The notes under the pieces were generated by a model that worked only from the letters and a program-made list of their open reading frames with translations, did not search any database and had not been told where the DNA came from. From NCBI GenBank assembly GCA_933228675.1, contig OW121742.1, forward strand, positions 109,834,493 through 109,898,492: 64,000 nucleotides of DNA, in the 5' to 3' direction. Origin of the DNA: Stomorhina lunata (Eukaryota; Arthropoda; Insecta; Diptera; Rhiniidae). This document shows, piece by piece, positions 35,701 to 42,915 of the stretch (positions are counted from its first letter, which is position 1; each line of letters begins with the position of its first letter). The position numbers were made by a program, and so were the translations under genes.

Positions 35701-38365
35701 TCTCCAATTATATATAATTAGTTATTAATTTGCATTCTTTTGGCTAAAATTTTAAAGATTAATAAAATTTAATGGCAAATTTGTAAATTTCGATTTTTAA
35801 CATCATCATTAGTCTATTAACAAATTATTATCTAATTGTTGTCTTTATTTAGTCATTTATCAACATGACTTCAGATGACAATGATTCATTGTAACCGGCA
35901 TTTAATAAAAATAACAATTAAAATTTTAATTTAAAAATATTTAAAATCGCAAAAATTATATAAAAAGTTTCTTAACAAAATAAAGGCAAAAAAAAATTTA
36001 CTAAGTTTCAATTGTTAATTAAACAACAACTAATCACAAATCTTTAATTTTTAACAAATTACCATGAAAATGACATCATTTAAACACAAAACATTTAACC
36101 CCTTAAACCACGACAAAGACTCTAGGAAAAGAGGACATGCTACGAACTCAAAGCAAAGAAATATTTAAAAGTATTTTCAAAACGCTCATAAAAAGGTTTG
36201 GCATTTTATTGTATAATAAAACTGAAATAGTACAACATTTTTATTTAATGAAATAATAGTAAAAAATATACTAAACAATGAATGTTTATTGTTGGGAATA
36301 ACTTTAGAAATAAATAATAATAAAAAGCGTAAAATATTTTGAAAAAAGTCTTTAACCACTCACACCTTTTGGCCCCCATTTTTGACACCTTTTGTAGTTA
36401 TTTAATGAATTTTTTTGTATATAAATAAATTTAATTGTTTAAAATAAAATAAGTGGTAATATAAGAGTACAATCTCTTAAATTCAGGTATTACGTTAAAG
36501 TGTAGGTGTCTTTTGGTTAAATTTTTGTACAAATTTAAAAATATTCGAAAATTTTTTTTGAGCAGTCATTGCTTTTCATCTTTTAAAAACACTTGATTAT
36601 TTACTTATGTATACAAATATAATTCATCTACTTTATTAGCATGTCAGTGTTAAATACTTATTTTTATTTTGTTATTATTTAAGTAAATATTTTTTAAAAA
36701 CAAACGAGAACTTAAATAGCAACAAATATTTTTCCACTGAGGAAATACTTAACATTTTATAATGCTAAATCTCAGTCCATGTTTTGGTAAATAAATATAT
36801 CTAAGTTTATGTCTAAATCTGTAGTCTTAGGTTAAAGTAAAATCTTAAAATAATTGAAAGTCTTTGAGATATACACTTCAATGTAAGTGTTTGTTGATAT
36901 ACTTCTATGAAAGCAAAAGACTTAAGTAACAAACTTGTTTCACTAAATATTCTATTATCTTTTAGAATCTATTCATATTTCCATATTTTAAACTAAATAC
37001 ATATGTAAATTTCAAAGTCTATATATTAGTCTATGTCTTGATCTATGTCTTAGTCTATCTCTTAGTCTATGTCATAGTCTATGTCTTAGTCTATGTCTTA
37101 GTCTATGTCTTAGTCTATGTCTAAGTCTATTTCTTAGTCTATGTCCTAGTCTATGTCTTAGTCTATGTCTTAGCCTATGTCTTAGTCTATGTCTTAGTCT
37201 ATGTCTTAGTCTATGTCATAGTCTATATCTTCGTCTATGTCTTAGTCTATGTCTTAGTCTATGTCTAAGTCTATTTCTTAGTCTATGTCTTAGTCTATGT
37301 CTTAGTCTATGTCTTAGCCTATGTCTTAGTCTATGTCTTAGTCTATGTCTTAGTCTATGTCATAGTCTATATCTTCGTCTATGTCTTAGTCTATGTCTTA
37401 GTCTATGTCTAAGTCTATTTCTTAGTCTATGTCTTAGTCTATGTCTTAGTCTATGTCTTAGTCTATGTCTAAGTCTATTTCTTAGTCTATGTCTTAGTCT
37501 ATGTCTTAGTCTATGTCTTAGCCTATGTCTTAGTCTATGTCTTAGTCTATGTCTTAGTCTATGTCATAGTCTATATCTTCGTCTATGTCTTAGTCTATGT
37601 CTTAGTCTATGTCTTAGCCTATGTCTTAGTCTATGTCTTAGTCTATGTCTTAGTCTATGTCATAGTCTATATCTTCGTCTATGTCTTAGTCTATGTCTTA
37701 GTCTATGTCTAAGTCTATTTCTTAGTCTATGTCTTAGTCTATGTCTTAGTCTATGTCTTAGCCTATGTCTTAGTCTATGTCTTAGTCTATGTCTTAGTCT
37801 ATGTCATAGTCTATATCTTCGTCTATGTCTTAGTCTATGTCTTAGTCTATGTCTAAGTCTATTTCTTAGTCTATGTCTTAGTCTATGTCTTAGTCTATGT
37901 CTTATTTTATGTCTTAGTCTATGTCTTAGTCTATGTCTTAGTCTATGTCTTAGTCTATGTCTTAGTCTATGTCTTAGTCTATGTCTTAGTCTATGTCTTA
38001 GTCTATGTCTTAGTCTATGTCTTAGTCTATATCTAAATCTATGTCTTAGTCTATGTCTTATTCTATATCTTAGTCTATGTCTTAGTCTATGTCTTAGTCT
38101 ATGTCTTAGTCTATGTCTTAGTCTATGTCTTAGTCTATGTCTTAGTCTATGTCTTAGTCTATGTCTTAGTCTATGTCTTAGTCTATGTCTTAGTCTATGT
38201 CTTAGTCTATGTCTTAGTCTATGTCTCATTTATGTATTTCTTTATAAATCCCCAGGAAACTTAATATCTAAATTTAATTAAATAAAATAATAATTAGATA
38301 ATCTCCCCCAAGACACTTACCTTATAAACACCATCAACTAATTTTGTTATTTCCTCCGATTCCAT
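5642..38365 (-). CDS. IRSp53: IRSp53 (BAIAP2 family I-BAR/SH3 adaptor), whole gene, alternative 3' ends
   Basis: Fly orthologue of vertebrate IRSp53/BAIAP2, which links Rho-family GTPases and membrane curvature to actin assembly in filopodia. Coding exons, 5' to 3': 38321-38365, 20159-20234, 19914-19997, 19681-19742, 14526-14723, 14400-14465, 14136-14339, 13820-14021, 9318-9802, 9071-9256, 8833-8978, then either 6952-8548 (1,116 aa in total) or 5642-5741 (617 aa). All junctions have GT/AG and matching phases, so the reading frame is intact. Domains: I-BAR/IMD at residues 1 to about 245; Ser-rich linker 246-312; SH3 at about 326-380 (ALYAY 330-334, GWFP 372-375); Arg/Glu-rich and Pro-rich segments to about 584. 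The tail is either a 532-residue low-complexity extension or a WH2-like motif. Introns 1, 4 and 8 are filled with satellites or retroelement debris. The 5'UTR start is not located. Orthology is from recognised conserved sequence; isoforms are inferred from phase. Confidence 0.92.
5742..6951. other. Region between the two alternative IRSp53 3' exons
   Basis: On the minus strand this is 3'UTR or flank of the long isoform and intron of the WH2 isoform. It holds a long foldback (6505-6680, listed separately). A separate pair of 10-bp inverted repeats (CGGTCATCAG at about 6210 and CTGATGACCG at about 6273) lies further along. Short open frames here show no family resemblance. Confidence 0.45.
6505..6680. 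repeat. Imperfect foldback/palindrome of about 170 bp
   Basis: Centre: an 11-bp perfect stem AAGGCGAATTT (6577-6587) and AAATTCGCCTT (6594-6604) around a 6-nt loop. The stem extends outward through CTCTTT/AAAGAG and GTAAACAA (6548) with TTGTTTAC (6622). It goes on through AACTTCCATCTCTG (from about 6525) paired to CAGAGCTGGGAGTT (to about 6653), and more weakly to AATTCAA/TTGAATT. It could be a small foldback MITE or a stem-loop in the IRSp53 3' region. Confidence 0.7.
6952..8548 (-). CDS. IRSp53: IRSp53 exon 12, long alternative C-terminus
   Basis: The exon begins after CTCAAAG with A CGT AGA, completing the phase-2 codon of exon 11 (...VPIR-RRADTN), and reads 531 codons to TAA at 6952-6954. 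No known domain is recognised. The sequence is rich in Q, N, S, R and E, hence probably disordered. Two aromatic islands stand out: TKSFWKFGGGRHEDILAGMS near the start and YGPWYDFWEQEDLEQQ close to the C-terminus. The acceptor has a poor pyrimidine tract but is the first AG after a long AG-free stretch. The exon is alternative to the WH2 exon, so proteins with this tail lack WH2. Confidence 0.85.
8833..8978 (-). CDS. IRSp53: IRSp53 exon 11
   Basis: Acceptor ACGCCAG, then QSSMNQLKPAAAAK... ending EEQTSRVPI plus CG before GTGGGT (phase 2). It is an acidic and Pro-rich linker (NEPPPQPEVDYSDEE). This is the branch point: both downstream terminal exons accept its phase. Confidence 0.85.
9071..9256 (-). 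CDS. IRSp53: IRSp53 exon 10, proline-rich
   Basis: Acceptor TTTTTAG and donor GTGAGT, 62 codons in phase 0. It encodes YRPSTTGNPRPGPPPTLPAP and then a Ser/Asn-rich stretch. The Pro-rich part could be an SH3 or EVH1 ligand (inference). Confidence 0.85.
9318..9802 (-). CDS. IRSp53: IRSp53 exon 9, SH3 domain
   Basis: Acceptor TCTTCCAG, donor GTATGA. It contains a full SH3 domain: VVKALYAYMPSGENQLPF, EEGDRLALVG, GWQFGE and FGWFPVAY, with the usual ALYxY, WW-like and GWFP positions. In vertebrate IRSp53 this domain binds WAVE2, Mena and Eps8. It is followed by an Arg/Glu repeat run and a Tyr/Asn-rich linker. Confidence 0.92.
10230..10740 (+). mobile_element. Decayed non-LTR retrotransposon, end of reverse transcriptase
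   Basis: With several frameshifts, the plus strand reads DTFNYLDILLSLKAGAEEQI (compare FxYLGSxIssDGGtexdI of RTE/CR1-type elements). It continues as FANKCLLQIFSIWWPNHIRK and ADINQIS (compare CLRRILxIxWPxxISNxEL). It then reads WWNPHGRIRRVGD (compare LxWNPQGxRxRGRP). The order and spacing fit the C-terminal part of non-LTR reverse transcriptase. Broken and not functional. The clade assignment is tentative. Confidence 0.7.
11270..12130 (-). mobile_element. Decayed non-LTR element: RNase H and C-terminal region, tandemly duplicated
   Basis: On the minus strand 12120 to 12020 reads SIHLLWISGHRDIPGN and then CRTDELVRLGSTYQILDDF, the conserved end of the RNase H domain of R1/I/LOA-like retrotransposons. 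The CRTxEL...RLGST...QILDDF segment recurs near 11970-12060, 11765-11835, 11670-11760 and 11370-11450. Between copies, GYCLIGRHSLRL (about 11610-11570) and YRSxxCDEEE-type motifs (11860, 11510, 11320) match the region that follows RNase H in these elements. The 3' part of one element has therefore been duplicated several times in tandem and then decayed. Confidence 0.72.
12180..13107 (-). mobile_element. Decayed non-LTR element: reverse transcriptase thumb region, duplicated
   Basis: Two minus-strand copies read ...PTDLLNYYANYIQPKMEYNS then HIWAG (12417 to 12240) and SPADLLNCYTNCIQPKMEHN then FHVW (12790 to 12670). They match the LLxxYxxxIRPxMEYxSHIWAG motif of Jockey/I/R1-type reverse transcriptases. 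An adjacent block meaning roughly EFRDLVxETQIF appears about four times (12190, 12380, 12490, 12820), again showing local tandem duplication. Orientation and order fit the RNase H remnant just downstream, so both probably derive from one insertion. Confidence 0.7.
13108..13784. other. Unassigned part of IRSp53 intron 8
   Basis: Moderate GC, no recognised motif. The phrase ATGCTCCACTGGGAG at about 13532 also occurs at about 10863, so it is probably transposon-derived sequence flanking the other remnants. Confidence 0.4.
13820..14021 (-). CDS. IRSp53: IRSp53 exon 8, linker between I-BAR and SH3
   Basis: Acceptor TTTACAG, donor GTAAGG, ends in phase 1. It encodes ERLKDSDDSHGSHQSNQLKK, then SRSVDAPFGDM and LPRAKSDFNLNSSG. 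It is Ser-rich, with basic-Ser motifs that look like phosphorylation or 14-3-3 sites (inference). In vertebrates this linker holds a partial CRIB motif; I do not recognise one here. Confidence 0.85.
14136..14339 (-). CDS. IRSp53: IRSp53 exon 7, end of I-BAR domain
   Basis: 68 codons in phase 0 between CCCCAG and GTAAGT. It encodes AMTQERRRYGFVLERQCSIA, then KHWMAYHSTGKNIIDNHLEN and WQEVAASREILPTTVYDGNS. ERRRYxFVxERQCxxAK is a hallmark of the third IMD helix. Confidence 0.92.
14400..14465 (-). CDS. IRSp53: IRSp53 exon 6, I-BAR domain
   Basis: 22 codons, phase 0, between ATACAG and GTAAGT: TLQILEDQKKKLDAFCEQSY plus KN. Helical, part of the I-BAR core. Confidence 0.9.
14526..14723 (-). CDS. IRSp53: IRSp53 exon 5, I-BAR domain
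   Basis: 66 codons, phase 0, acceptor TTTCCAG and donor GTAATG. It begins LKAFYVDLLVPLETNLEKD and includes TKVVQHEQKKF and the Lys/Arg-rich TMKKQRKKKASPENTEKEL. Basic patches in this region bind acidic membrane lipids in the family. It directly follows the satellite-filled intron 4. Confidence 0.92.
14724..19680. other. IRSp53 intron 4, almost entirely satellite
   Basis: 4,957 bp between GTAAGT (19675-19680) and TTTTCCAG. Only about 60 bp at the exon 5 side and about 40 bp at the exon 4 side are not repeat (array C). Confidence 0.9.
14783..19640. repeat. 31-33 bp satellite array C with orientation switches and nested duplications
   Basis: Units pair a TTTTTCTA(A/T)AGAAAAA dyad with CAGACCAAAAA or, in the opposite orientation, GGTCTGAAAA (later units 32 bp). 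Left units read CAGACC and right units (18000-19350) read GGTCTG. Switches occur near 15660, 15910, 16265, 16340, 17325, 17575 and 17930. Large duplications are visible: about 14941-15370 repeats at 16381-16810 (offset 1,440, essentially identical). About 15200-16340 repeats at about 16870-18000 (offset about 1,663). The right third is homogeneous, the left part diverged. Confidence 0.93.
19681..19742 (-). CDS. IRSp53: IRSp53 exon 4, I-BAR domain
   Basis: 62 nt entering in phase 1 after TTTAAG and ending in phase 0 at GTAAGT. It encodes GAALLNVVSVYKEIQEQQMN plus I, with strong match to the IMD. Confidence 0.9.
19914..19997 (-). CDS. IRSp53: IRSp53 exon 3, I-BAR domain
   Basis: 84 nt, acceptor AATGCAG, donor GTAAGT, phase 1 at both ends. 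It encodes AATSARLFNEALAKIAMNAQ and HSGTGDI, the conserved loop-helix of the IMD. Confidence 0.9.
20159..20234 (-). CDS. IRSp53: IRSp53 exon 2, I-BAR domain
   Basis: 76 nt, acceptor TTTCAG, donor GTGAGA, ending in phase 1. It encodes NILEKFNPGARQLISAGKGY and LKSLH, the most conserved IMD segment (NPxxRxxxxxGKxY). Confidence 0.92.
20235..20998. other. Intron spacer before array D
   Basis: AT-rich with CAA/GTT trinucleotide runs (20540-20640). It contains one copy of the dispersed CTTAAG element (20493-20519). No coding signal. Confidence 0.5.
20493..20519 (+). repeat. Dispersed CTTAAG element, copy 1
   Basis: ACAAAAGACTTAAGC, two bases, then CAAACTTG. About 480 bp left of array D. Confidence 0.75.
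20999..23484. repeat. 31-bp satellite array D, inverted at about 22180
   Basis: Unit of 31 bp built on TTTTCTATAGAAAAGTTGAC followed by CAAAGGAAGAC. The left part (to about 22165) is diverged and in that orientation. After about 22190 the array runs in reverse (GTCTTCCTTTGGTCAAC), with homogeneous units from about 22450 to 23330. A second small inversion lies at 21767-21790. The two halves are complementary over more than 1 kb. Confidence 0.95.
23485..24720. other. Intron spacer between arrays D and E
   Basis: AT-rich unique DNA with simple-sequence patches: GTCTGTCTG/TCCGTCC runs near 23815 and 24050, and GATGAT near 23980. No gene seen. Confidence 0.5.
24721..27013. repeat. 31-bp satellite array E with a 217-bp higher-order repeat
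   Basis: Same GTTGACCAAAGGAAGACATT family as array D, in one orientation (about 74 units, diverged). Between about 24783 and 25433 a block of seven units (217 bp) is repeated three times nearly unchanged. The right end (26780-27000) changes to a GTTGACGATAGGAAGAC variant. Confidence 0.93.
27014..28120. other. Intron spacer between arrays E and F
   Basis: Unique AT-rich DNA, no gene seen. At its right edge (28045-28095) lie degenerate copies of the 12-bp ATAGACTAAGA unit, directly beside array F. Confidence 0.5.
28121..30466. repeat. 31-bp satellite array F, inverted at about 28970
   Basis: GTTGACCAAAGGAAGAC orientation from 28121 to about 28965. At 28970-28985 the array reflects into GTCTTCCTATCGTCAAC and then the GTCTTCCTTTGGTCAAC orientation to 30466. 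Local duplications: the block at about 29321 recurs at 29769 (offset 448). The block at 29961 recurs at 30240 (offset 279, nine units). Confidence 0.95.
30467..31884. other. Intron spacer between arrays F and G
   Basis: AT-rich. It contains a run of overlapping TGATCAT palindromes at 31203-31245, CAA/CAG trinucleotide patches near 31340 and 31540, and no convincing exon. Confidence 0.5.
31885..35355. repeat. Diverged long-unit repeat array G with TTTACCTCATGTAAA palindromes
   Basis: A complex tandem family, unlike the other arrays. Blocks of roughly 140-150 bp each carry TTTACATTATTTACCTCATG, TAAACAATGTGTAAATAATG and flanking words such as TTGAGTTCCCTTAAAAATTA and AAATCAGGTCAATA. Larger units of about 410-420 bp recur (for example AGGTCAATA at 32571 and 32985). 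Copies differ by many substitutions, so the array is older than the others. Confidence 0.85.
35356..37015. other. Intron spacer between arrays G and H
   Basis: AT-rich unique DNA with no coding signal. It contains dispersed-element copy 2 at its right end. Confidence 0.5.
36835..36938 (+). repeat. Dispersed CTTAAG element, copy 2 (extended)
   Basis: GCAAAAGACTTAAGTAACAA ends a block about 100 bp long. The block also shares AATAATT, TTGAGATATxCACT, CAATGTAAGTGT and CTAT with copies 3 and 5. It ends 78 bp before array H. Confidence 0.72.
37016..38228. repeat. 12-bp satellite array H, about 100 copies
   Basis: Tandem TCTTAGTCTATG. Variant units (CATAGTCTATATCTTCGTCT, CTAAGTCTATTTCTTAG) recur at exact multiples of 12 bp: 37217, 37361, 37565, 37661 and 37805, spaced 144, 204, 96 and 144. 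Blocks of 8-17 units therefore amplified together. It ends 93 bp before IRSp53 exon 1. The long open frame across it is a by-product of a stop-free 12-bp unit. Confidence 0.96.
38321..38365 (-). CDS. IRSp53: IRSp53 exon 1, start codon
   Basis: CCACCATGG context, then MESEEITKLVDGVYK (15 codons) and donor GTAAGTG. It is the start of the IMD and matches the fly/vertebrate N-terminus. Phase 0 into exon 2. A possible 5'UTR acceptor lies a few bases upstream of CCACC but is uncertain. Confidence 0.9.
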
Positions 38366-38793
38366 GGTGGCTTTATTATAATATCCAAGCGGCAGATGAA
38401 GAACTTAATGTTTCTTTAATTTTCTTAATGAATTATAATTTTTTTACAACCGGAAAATAAAATGCACTTGAAAAACTAATGAAGAAATATTCAAATTAGA
38501 AATAAAATGAATTTAAAAAAAATTAAATTAATATTTTTATTATAACATTTAAAGGCCTTTTTATAAATTTTAATTTTTTTATGAATTTTAGTAACCATTT
38601 TTTAATTTGATATTTTCTTTTAAATTTAATAACTTCCTTTTAGTACTTTAAATAAATAAGACAAATTCACTTTCAATGACTTTTTAGTTTAGTTTTTACA
38701 CACACACTTCACACAAAAAAAATAAATAATTTCACTTTCTAAAAGACATTTAACAACAAAAAAAATCGTTTTATTTTTTTCGACTTGATAAAA

Positions 38794-38820
38794 AATGTTT
38801 GTGTCTTGAGTCTTTTGATT
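38794..38820 (-). repeat. Dispersed CTTAAG element, copy 9 (variant)
   Basis: Plus strand reads TTTGTGTCTTGAGTCTTTTG, the inverse of CAAAAGACTCAAGACACAAA. It belongs to a GACACAAACAT subfamily. Confidence 0.6.
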
Positions 38821-38866
38821 CGTGCAACATTAACAACTGAATGAACAACGATCAGTAAAAAAAGCA

Positions 38867-38891
38867 AATGTTTGTGTCTTAAGTCTTTCAT
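38867..38891 (-). repeat. Dispersed CTTAAG element, copy 10 (variant)
   Basis: Plus strand reads TTTGTGTCTTAAGTCTTTCA. Same subfamily as the neighbouring copy 70 bp away. Confidence 0.6.
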
Positions 38892-39290
38892 TTCCATACA
38901 ACATGTGCAATAGCCGAAAAAAACACACGCTCTCTTATTGTGGCTTTAAAGCGGCTGCTGCTGCTGATGACGACGATGACAACAACATCAATGGCCAAGA
39001 GTCGCTTAAAGACCCGTTTAACTTGTAGTTTTTGGTATTCAATTTTTCCAACAAGTTATCAACAAAAGTAAAAATTGTTGTTATAGACAACAAAAACAAA
39101 AGCTTCCTGCATTTTGAATGAAACATAAGTAAAATGTAAATGTAGCATTTAAACAGATACTACACAATGGCTGGCAAAAGGTTAGTAGCTAATGAAAAAG
39201 CCCAACAGTTTTAAAGCAAAATACCGCTTAGTCTATACCTCAGTCTATGTCTCTTCATAACAACAACTCAGCTACATTCTGGAATTGTAG

Positions 39291-39390
39291 TCAAACCTTA
39301 AAATAACTTAAACTCTGAGATATGCACTCAAATTCAAGTGATTTTCTATTCTATTGACTAAAAACAAAAGACTTAGGACACAAACTTGTC
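39291..39390 (+). repeat. Dispersed CTTAAG element, copy 3 (extended)
   Basis: AAAATAACTTAAACTCTGAG, ATATGCACTCAAATTCAAGT and AAAAACAAAAGACTTAGGAC match copies 2 and 5 in order and spacing. It ends at the first unit of array I. Confidence 0.75.
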
Positions 39391-39392
39391 TT

Positions 39393-41028
39393 TGTTAACT
39401 TTTCTCTAGAAAAGTCTTCCTTTGGTCAACTTTTTTCTAGAAAAGTCTTCCTTTGGTCAACTTTTTTCTAGAAAAGTCTTCCTTTGGTCAACTTTTTTCT
39501 AGAAAAGTCTTCCTTTGGTCAACTTTTTTCTAAAAAAGTCTTCCTTTGGTCAACTTTTTTCTAGAAAAGTCTTCCTTTGGTCAATTTTTTTCTAGAAAAG
39601 TCTTCCTTTGGTCAACTTTTTTCTAGAAAAGTCTTCCTTTGGTCAACTTTTTTCTAGAAAAGTCTTCCTTTGGTCAACTTTTCTATAGAAAAGTCTTCCT
39701 TTGGTCAACTTTTCTATAGAAAAGTCTTCTTTTGGTCAACTTTTTTCGAGAAAAGTCTTCCTTTGGTCAACTTTTCTATAGAAAAGTCTTCCTTTGGTCA
39801 ACTTTTCTATAGAAAAGTCTTCCTTTGGTCAAATTTTCTATAGAAAAGTCTTCCTTAGGTCAACTTATCTATAGAAAAGCCTTCCTTAGGTCAGTTTTTC
39901 TCTAGAAAATTATTCCTTTGGTCAACTTTTCTATAGAAAAGTCTTCCTTTGGTCAACTTTTCTATAGAAAAGTCTTCCTTTGGTCAACTTTTCTATAGAA
40001 AAGTCTTCCTTTGGTCAACTTTTCTATAGAAAAGTCTTCCTTTGGTCAACTTTTCTATAGAAAAGTCTTCCTTTGGTCAACTATTCTCTAGAAAAGTCTT
40101 CCTTTGTTTAACTTTTCTCTAGAAAAGTCTTCCTTTGGTCAACTTTTGTCTAGAAAAGTCTTCCTCTGGTCAACTTTTCTCTAGAAAAGTCTTCCTTTGT
40201 TTAACTTTTCTCTAGAAAAGTCTTCTTTTGGTCAACTTTTTTCGAGAAAAGTCTTCCTTTGGTCAACTTTTCTATAGAAAAGTCTTCCTTTGGTCAACTT
40301 TTCTATAGAAAAGTTTTCCTTTGGTCAAATTTTCTATAGAAAAGTCTTCCTTAGGTCAACTTATCTATAGAAAAGCCTTCCTTAGGTCAGTTTTTCTCTA
40401 GAAAATTATTCCTTTGGTCAACTTTTCTATAGAAAAGTCTTCCTTTGGTCAACTTTTCTATAGAAAAGTCTTCCTTTGGTCAACTTTTCTATAGAAAAGT
40501 CTTCCTTTGGTCAACTTTTCTCTAGAAAACTCTTCCTTTGGTCAACTTTTCTATAGAAAAATCTTCCTTTGGTCAACTTTCTGTAGAAAAGTCTTCCTCT
40601 GGTCAACTTTTCAATAGAAAAATCTTCCTTTGATCAACTTTTCTATAGAAAAGTCTTCCTTTGGTTAACTTTTATATAGAAAAGTCTTCCTTTTGTCAAC
40701 TTTTCTCTAAAAAAGTCTTACTTTGGTCAACTTTTCTATAGAAAAGTCTTACCTTGGTCAACTTTTCTATAGAAAAGTCTTCCTTTAGTCAACTTTTCTC
40801 TAGAAAAGTCTTCCTTTGGTAAATTTTTCCATAGAAAATTCTTCCTTTGGTCAACTTTTCTATAGAAAAGTTTTCCTTTGTTCAACTTTTCTATAGAAAA
40901 TTCTTCCTTTGTTCAACTTTTTTTATAGAAAAGTCTTCCTTTGTTCAGCTTTTTCTATAGAAAAGTCTTCCTTTGTTCAACTTTTCTAGAGAAAAGTCTT
41001 CCTTTGGTCAACTTTTCTACAGAAATAT
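39393..41028. repeat. 31-bp satellite array I (GTCTTCCTTTGGTCAAC orientation)
   Basis: About 52 units of the CTATAG/GGTCAAC family. Many early units have TTTTTTCTAGAAAAG in place of TTTTCTATAGAAAAG. A block containing TTTTTTCGAGAAAAG recurs after 496 bp (39725 and 40221; 16 units). Confidence 0.95.
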
Positions 41029-41948
41029 ATTAATTTATTTAAACTGCTGGGTATATTATTTCAAATAAAAGTTTCAACTTTTACTCCGGCACCAGAAACA
41101 ATAACAAGAGAATAAGTAGTATCCGAAAAGAGGGTGAGCGTGAAAACTCTTAGGAACCAGTTTTTCTAGCTTTCTTTCATCCTCTTTCTTTGAAAGACTC
41201 TCCGGCTTAAATAACTGTTCCATTCACAGTTTCTTTACATTTACACAAAATTACTTATGTAAAGAATGTATGTTAATGTAAAGGTAAATCTCATCACTCA
41301 ACTGAGTTTTTTCTTTGTCAAGTGTTTTTATTGTAGTTTTTGTTGTTAATGAAATCAATGACTGATGGAAAATGTTAAAAATTATAACAATTAGTTTTTG
41401 TAGCCCATAAAAAATTGAATTCATTGATGTTGTTTTTGTTTTTTTGTCATTGTTATCATTACAACAAGTTTATCTAAAGCACGCAATATTGTTTATAAAT
41501 CAACATTTTCGTTTTTGAAATATTTTGTTATTTAATTATCTCGGTCTTCCTAGTTTAAAAATAGTTATTAATGTTGTTTTTGTTGTTTATTGGCATTTGT
41601 CACGTTTTGTTTATGGTTATCTTTTTTTATTTTTGTTGCTGCTGCTAATCTTGTTGTTGTTGTTGCTGATGTTATGGCATTAATTTCTTTCGAGTTAACA
41701 GCCTCTTTTGCCATCACTTGCTTTTCATATCGCATTTCTTGTAATTAAATTTCTTATAATTGCATTTTTTTGTTTTTGTTGGTTCACAAGATGTTCAAAT
41801 CGTGGTTAATTGCTGTAATTAAAAAAGAAAAAAAATTTATAAAAAATTTAATTTAATATTTTTTAAATCGAGTAATTTAAAAACAAAATTTTAATAAATT
41901 TAAATAAAAATATAGACTAAGATATCGATAAAGACATTTACCACATAG
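41029..41948. other. Spacer between oppositely oriented arrays I and J
   Basis: About 920 bp. The first 200 bp are GC-richer (CTCCGGCACCAG near 41084, CTCTCCGGC near 41200); the rest is AT-rich with GTT repeats. No reading frame recognised. Degenerate 12-bp ATAGACTAAGA units abut array J at about 41910. Confidence 0.5.
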
Positions 41949-42915
41949 ATGACATTTCTATAGAAAAGTTGACCAAAGGAAGACATTTCTATAGAAATGT
42001 AGACCAAATGAAGACTTTTCTAAAGAAAAGTTAAGCAAAAGAAGACTTTTCTAGAGAAAAGTTGACCAACGGAAGACTTTTCTATAGAAAAGTTGACCAA
42101 AGGAAGACTTTTCTATAGAAAAGTTGACCAAAGGAAGACTTTTCTATAGAAAAGTTGACCAAAGGAAGACTTTTCTATAGAAAAGTTGACCAAAGGAAGA
42201 CTTTTCTATAGAAAAGTTGACCAAAGGAAGACTTTTCTATAGAAAAGTTGACCAAAGGAAGACTTTTCTATAGAAAAGTTGACCAAATGAAGACTTTTCT
42301 ATAGAAAAGTTGACCAAAGGAAGACTTTGCTATAGAAAAGTTGACCAAAGGAAGACTTTTCTATAGAAAAGTTGACCAAAGGAAGACTTTTCTATAGAAA
42401 AGTTGACCAAAGGAAGACTTTTCTATAGAAAAGTTGACCAAAGGAAGACTTTTCTATAGAAAAGTTGACCAAAGGAAGACTTTTCTATAGAAAAGTTGAC
42501 CAAAGGAAGACTTTTCTATAGAAAAGTTGACCAAAGGAAGACTTTTCTATAGAAAAGTTGACCAAAGGAAGACTTTTCTATAGAAAAGTTGACCAAAGGA
42601 AGACTTTTCTATAGAAAAGTTGACCAAAGGAAGACTTTTCTATAGAAAAGTTGACCAAAGGAAGACTTTTCTATAGAAAAGTTGACCAAAGGAAGACTTT
42701 TCTATAGAAAAGTTGACCAAAGGAAGACTTTTCTATAGAAAAGTTGACCAAAGGAAGACTTTTCTATAGAAAAGTTGACCAAAGAAAGACTTTTCAATAG
42801 AAAAGTTGAACAAAGGAAGACTTTTCTATAGAAAAGTTGACCAAAGAAAGACTTTTCTGTAGAAAAGTTGACCAAAGGAAGACTTTTCTATAGAAAAGTT
42901 GAGGATAAAAAGACT
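41949..42915. repeat. 31-bp satellite array J (GTTGACCAAAGGAAGAC orientation)
   Basis: About 31 units, very homogeneous in the middle (period 31 bp, for example GTTGACC at 42061 and 42092). It is the inverse of array I. Confidence 0.96.

Larger units (their letters stand above)
20235..38320. other. IRSp53 intron 1 (18.1 kb), loaded with satellites
   Basis: Runs from GTAAGTG after exon 1 to TTTCAG before exon 2. It contains arrays D, E, F, G and H with AT-rich spacers. Everything here would be in the primary IRSp53 transcript. Confidence 0.88.
38366..39392. other. Region upstream of the IRSp53 start, 5'UTR or intron
   Basis: AT-rich with CAG/GAC triplet patches near 38950-38985 that give a Ser/Ala run in a short minus-strand frame, not a believable gene. 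It contains dispersed-element copies at 38794, 38867 and 39291. It also has a fragment of the 12-bp unit at about 39228-39252. No promoter motif was identified. Confidence 0.45.

Noticed and set aside
37804..38229. 141-codon frame of repeated RHRL
   Set aside because: The same artefact of the 12-bp unit, in array H.
38935..39126. 63-codon minus frame with SSSSSAAAAA
   Set aside because: Driven by a CAG/GAC triplet patch; no homology and no splice link to IRSp53.
41949..42915. Regular 31-bp repeats resembling a CRISPR array
   Set aside because: Units are contiguous with no unique spacers, no cas genes, and the sequence is an insect genome.
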